Assembly: GCA_001603905.1 (NCBI GenBank)
Contig: LVAE01000009.1
Span: 1-42,263, forward strand
Direction of reading: 5' to 3'
Source of the DNA: Fibrobacterales bacterium Fibro_02
GTDB taxonomy: Bacteria > Fibrobacterota > Fibrobacteria > Fibrobacterales > Fibrobacteraceae
DNA: 42,263 nucleotides
In this document: positions 40,093-42,263 of the stretch, one piece after another
Layout: every line of letters starts with the position of its first letter
How positions within the stretch are numbered: position 1 is the stretch's first letter
Translations under genes and position numbers: made by a program
The notes under the pieces: model-generated
The model's input: only the letters and a program-made list of their open reading frames with translations
What the model was told of the DNA's origin: nothing
Database searches by the model: none

Positions 40093-40938
40093 TTATTTGC
40101 GCAGACGCGGGTTGAAGACGCCTTCCATAGACGTGTTGATGAGGTAAAGGGCAAACACCGTAAGGGTCACCACGAGGGTCGCCGGAATGAAGGCAATCCA
40201 GATGGAGTCGGCCAGAGCGCCGTTGTCCTTCGCCTGGTTCAGGATGATGCCGAGGCTAGTCGTATCGACAGGGCCAAGGCCAATCATGGAGATGGAAGCT
40301 TCGGAAAGAATACCCGAACCCACCTGCATGATGAACACCATGAACACGTAAGAGAGCAAGTACGGAAGCACGTGCTTGATCACGATCGTAAGGGTCGATG
40401 CACCGTTAATGCGGGCAAGGGCGATGTGGTCGCGGCTACGGAGAGAAGAAGCCTGGGCACGCACGGCACGGGCAGACCAGCTCCAAGCGGTAAGACCGAT
40501 GATGAGGCCGATCAAGGTGAGGGAACGGCCATCCTTCACGGCAGAGCTGATGAGCACGAGGATAACGAACTGCGGAATCACGATGAAGAGGTTCGTGAAC
40601 ATGTTCAGCACTTCGTCAATCCAGCCGCCGCGGAAACCGCCGAACAGACCGATAAGCACACCGATCGTCGTCGCGATGATACCGGCCACGAAACCCACAT
40701 AGAGGGAGCTGCGGAGGCCAGCGATCAACAGGGACACATAGTCACGACCGAGGTGGTCGGTACCGAGCAGGTGTTCAGAAGAAGAACCTGCATACGGGCC
40801 AGCGAGGATGTCACGGGCGTGAGTATCGACGTTGTAGAAGAGAGGTCCAAAGAGCGCGATCAGGAGCGTGAGCACGAAGATCGAGATACCGATGACGAAC
40901 ATCGGGGACTTGAGAAGGTTTCTAAGAAGCTTAATCAT
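40093..40938 (-). CDS. Opp/Dpp-type ABC transporter permease (OppC-like)
   Basis: A 281-residue inner-membrane permease with an N-terminal helix (about 12-32), the periplasmic LLGTDHLGRDYVSLLIAGLR segment typical of OppC/DppC, and five further helices. It has the cytoplasmic EAA-loop equivalent ALARINGASTLTIVIKHVLP that contacts the ATPases. The end, LINTSMEGVFNPRLRK, fits the family's C-terminus. It starts two bases after the upstream permease with GGGAGGT as ribosome-binding site. It forms the membrane channel with the OppB-like protein. Confidence 0.94.
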   Translation of the reverse strand: MIKLLRNLLKSPMFVIGISIFVLTLLIALFGPLFYNVDTHARDILAGPYAGSSSEHLLGTDHLGRDYVSLLIAGLRSSLYVGFVAGIIATTIGVLIGLFGGFRGGWIDEVLNMFTNLFIVIPQFVILVLISSAVKDGRSLTLIGLIIGLTAWSWSARAVRAQASSLRSRDHIALARINGASTLTIVIKHVLPYLLSYVFMVFIMQVGSGILSEASISMIGLGPVDTTSLGIILNQAKDNGALADSIWIAFIPATLVVTLTVFALYLINTSMEGVFNPRLRK

Positions 40939-40940
40939 AA

Positions 40941-42263
40941 TTACTTACCTCCCATTTGGAGACCGGCCTTAACACGCGGGTCGAACACGGCGATAAGCAC
41001 GTCGACGGCGAAGTTAGCAACGAGCACGCAGGTAGAGATCATCAAGGTGCAACCCTGGATGGTAGCGTAGTCGTTCTTCTGGATGGCGTTGAGCATTGCC
41101 ATACCGAGGCCCGGATAAGAGAAGATCATTTCGGTAATGAGTGCGCCACCCACCATGGCACCCAAGGACTGGGCAAGACCGGTGAGCTGCGGAAGCATGG
41201 CGTTACGGAACACGTAGCTAATAATCTTGCCTTCGCGAAGACCGAGCCACTTGGCGTACTTCATGTAGTCGGTACCGAGTTCATAAATGGACATGGAGCG
41301 CATACCCGTTGCCTGACCCGAAAGAAGAATCGGGAAGCAGCTGAAGAACGGGAGGATGTAGTACCAAGCGACGCTCTTGATGCAGGTCCAGGAGAAGGTG
41401 AGTTCCGGAATGTCGGAGCTGTAAGCACCCATAGCCGGGAACCAGCCGAGAGTAATGGAGAAGAGAGCCACCAAGAGCATACCGAACACGAAGTACGGCA
41501 CACCGTTCAGGAACATGGCGCAGGGGAAGAACACCTTGTCGAAGATGCCGCGCTTGTAGGCAGCGAAAGCTCCGAGCAGGTTACCGATAATCCAGCCGAG
41601 CAAGATGGTCGGGGCCTGGATAAGGAGCGTCCACGGGAGGGACTTCTTGATCACGTTGGTCACCGGTTCGTTGTTCTGGTAAGAGAGACCGAGGTCACCC
41701 TTGAACACGTTGCCGATGTAGCGAAGGAACTGAGAGAAAGCAGAAGAGAGCTTCGGATCGGTCTTGCGCAGCACAGAATCAACCATGACCGTGTCCTGAC
41801 GTTCAGCCTGGACCTGTTCCATGACAGCGACCTGTTCGATCTTCTGGACCTTCTTCTTGCCCTTCTTTTCCATCACGGGCTTGCCCTTGGCATCAACCAC
41901 GGGCTTTTCTTCGAAGACCGGCTTGCCATCGGCGTCAACCTTCTGGCGTTCGATCATCTTCGGGGTGCCATCTTCGTTGACATCCTTCACAGTCACCAAC
42001 ACCGGTGCGCCGTTTACGACCTTCGGGACTTTCACGGTCTTCATGTTGCCGTTTTCATCGACTTCCGGTTCGTAAATGACCTTACCCTCGTCATCGAGTT
42101 CGGCCATGCCGAAGGACACCAGGAGTTCGGCCTTCTTCTTCTGAGCTTCAGTCGGAGAAAGACCCTTACCGGCCTGACCCATGATAATGTCGACCGGGTT
42201 ATTATCGCCAAGACGCGGCAAGGCGAAGTTCAATGCCACTGCAAAAACGAAGGTCAGGAGATA
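40941..42263 (-). CDS. Opp/Dpp-type ABC transporter permease (OppB-like), 5' end missing, with large insertion
   Basis: The gene runs off the right edge; the visible part is 440 codons starting YLLTFVFAVALNFALPRLGD, the end of the first membrane helix of an OppB/DppB protein. Family landmarks are PRLGDNNPVDIIMGQ, YIGNVFKGDLGLSYQNNEPV, the channel helices, and the EAA-type loop GLREGKIISYVFRNAMLPQLTG. Between the first helix and the YIGNVFKGDLG segment is an extra stretch of about 110 charged residues. It contains repeats such as DADGKPVFEEKPV and DAKGKPVMEKKGK and should lie in the periplasm. Typical OppB proteins have only about 40 residues there. The apparent internal GTG at 42239 is not the real start because the frame is open and homologous upstream. 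Confidence 0.92.
   Translation of the reverse strand, partial: YLLTFVFAVALNFALPRLGDNNPVDIIMGQAGKGLSPTEAQKKKAELLVSFGMAELDDEGKVIYEPEVDENGNMKTVKVPKVVNGAPVLVTVKDVNEDGTPKMIERQKVDADGKPVFEEKPVVDAKGKPVMEKKGKKKVQKIEQVAVMEQVQAERQDTVMVDSVLRKTDPKLSSAFSQFLRYIGNVFKGDLGLSYQNNEPVTNVIKKSLPWTLLIQAPTILLGWIIGNLLGAFAAYKRGIFDKVFFPCAMFLNGVPYFVFGMLLVALFSITLGWFPAMGAYSSDIPELTFSWTCIKSVAWYYILPFFSCFPILLSGQATGMRSMSIYELGTDYMKYAKWLGLREGKIISYVFRNAMLPQLTGLAQSLGAMVGGALITEMIFSYPGLGMAMLNAIQKNDYATIQGCTLMISTCVLVANFAVDVLIAVFDPRVKAGLQMGGK

Noticed and set aside
1..42263. CRISPR arrays, tRNA or rRNA genes, insertion sequences, prophage
   Set aside because: Looked for by eye; no regularly spaced direct repeats, tRNA-like folds with conserved TTCGA arms, transposase or phage proteins were seen. 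A tRNAscan or repeat search would be decisive.

Overview
The window reads as a chromosomal segment of a Fibrobacter (phylum Fibrobacterota), probably a rumen or gut isolate close to F. succinogenes. The evidence is lineage-typical protein families: two FISUMP (TIGR02145, 'Fibrobacter succinogenes major paralogous') lipoproteins, one TIGR02147 regulator-like protein, serine-rich lipoprotein linkers, a type IX secretion sorting tail, and secreted plant cell-wall enzymes (a GH9 cellulase and a CE2 acetylxylan esterase). The DNA is gene-dense. No rRNA, tRNA, CRISPR array, phage or insertion sequence was seen, and no gap exceeds about 180 bases. TTA, CTA and TCA codons are rare, so most genes carry long open shadows on the opposite strand.

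Layout, left to right. 1-5355 (minus): an M18 aminopeptidase, then a tight group of a GtrA flippase-like protein, a UDP-galactopyranose-mutase-like flavoprotein, a GT-C membrane glycosyltransferase and a truncated TPR protein. 5401-7184 (plus): an MCE-domain protein overlapping a TPR-like periplasmic protein. 7192-13034 (minus): a translationally coupled operon ispA-dxs-rRNA methyltransferase-pyrF-membrane-anchored protein (isoprenoid precursors, rRNA modification, UMP synthesis). 13217-18842 (minus): a TIGR02147 protein coupled to a duplicated-domain lipoprotein, a small lipoprotein with hairpin repeats at its start, a GGDEF diguanylate cyclase with a periplasmic jelly-roll-like sensor, and the CE2 esterase. 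18876-19349 (plus): a small c-type cytochrome. 19404-36379 (minus): a long unidirectional series of FISUMP lipoprotein, DUF4292/LolB-like lipoprotein, giant M6-peptidase-like T9SS substrate, second FISUMP lipoprotein, SUMF1-like lipoprotein, NlpE-like lipoprotein, LytTR response regulator, signal peptidase I, Big_5 lipoprotein, exonuclease-DinG helicase, and a helicase-associated XPB/Ssl2-like protein. 36475-38202 (minus): the GH9 cellulase. 38281-42263 (minus): an Opp/Dpp-type ABC transporter whose first gene runs off the window.

The themes are envelope biogenesis (MCE, LolB-like, signal peptidase, many lipoproteins), polysaccharide breakdown and possible oligosaccharide uptake (GH9, CE2, Opp-type transporter), and housekeeping metabolism.

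The strongest unexplained signal is regulatory. At least nine genes that start a transcription unit have a TAnnTT hexamer ending exactly 6 or 7 bases before the start codon, and almost none of these has a Shine-Dalgarno sequence, which implies widespread leaderless mRNAs. Two divergent promoter pairs are embedded in near-perfect palindromes. Two promoters begin within a few bases of the T-tract of the preceding gene's terminator. Other unusual items are an M6-like protein whose zinc-binding HExxH motif has collapsed to HELGLP, an OppB permease with a large repetitive charged insertion, and a low-GC FISUMP gene.
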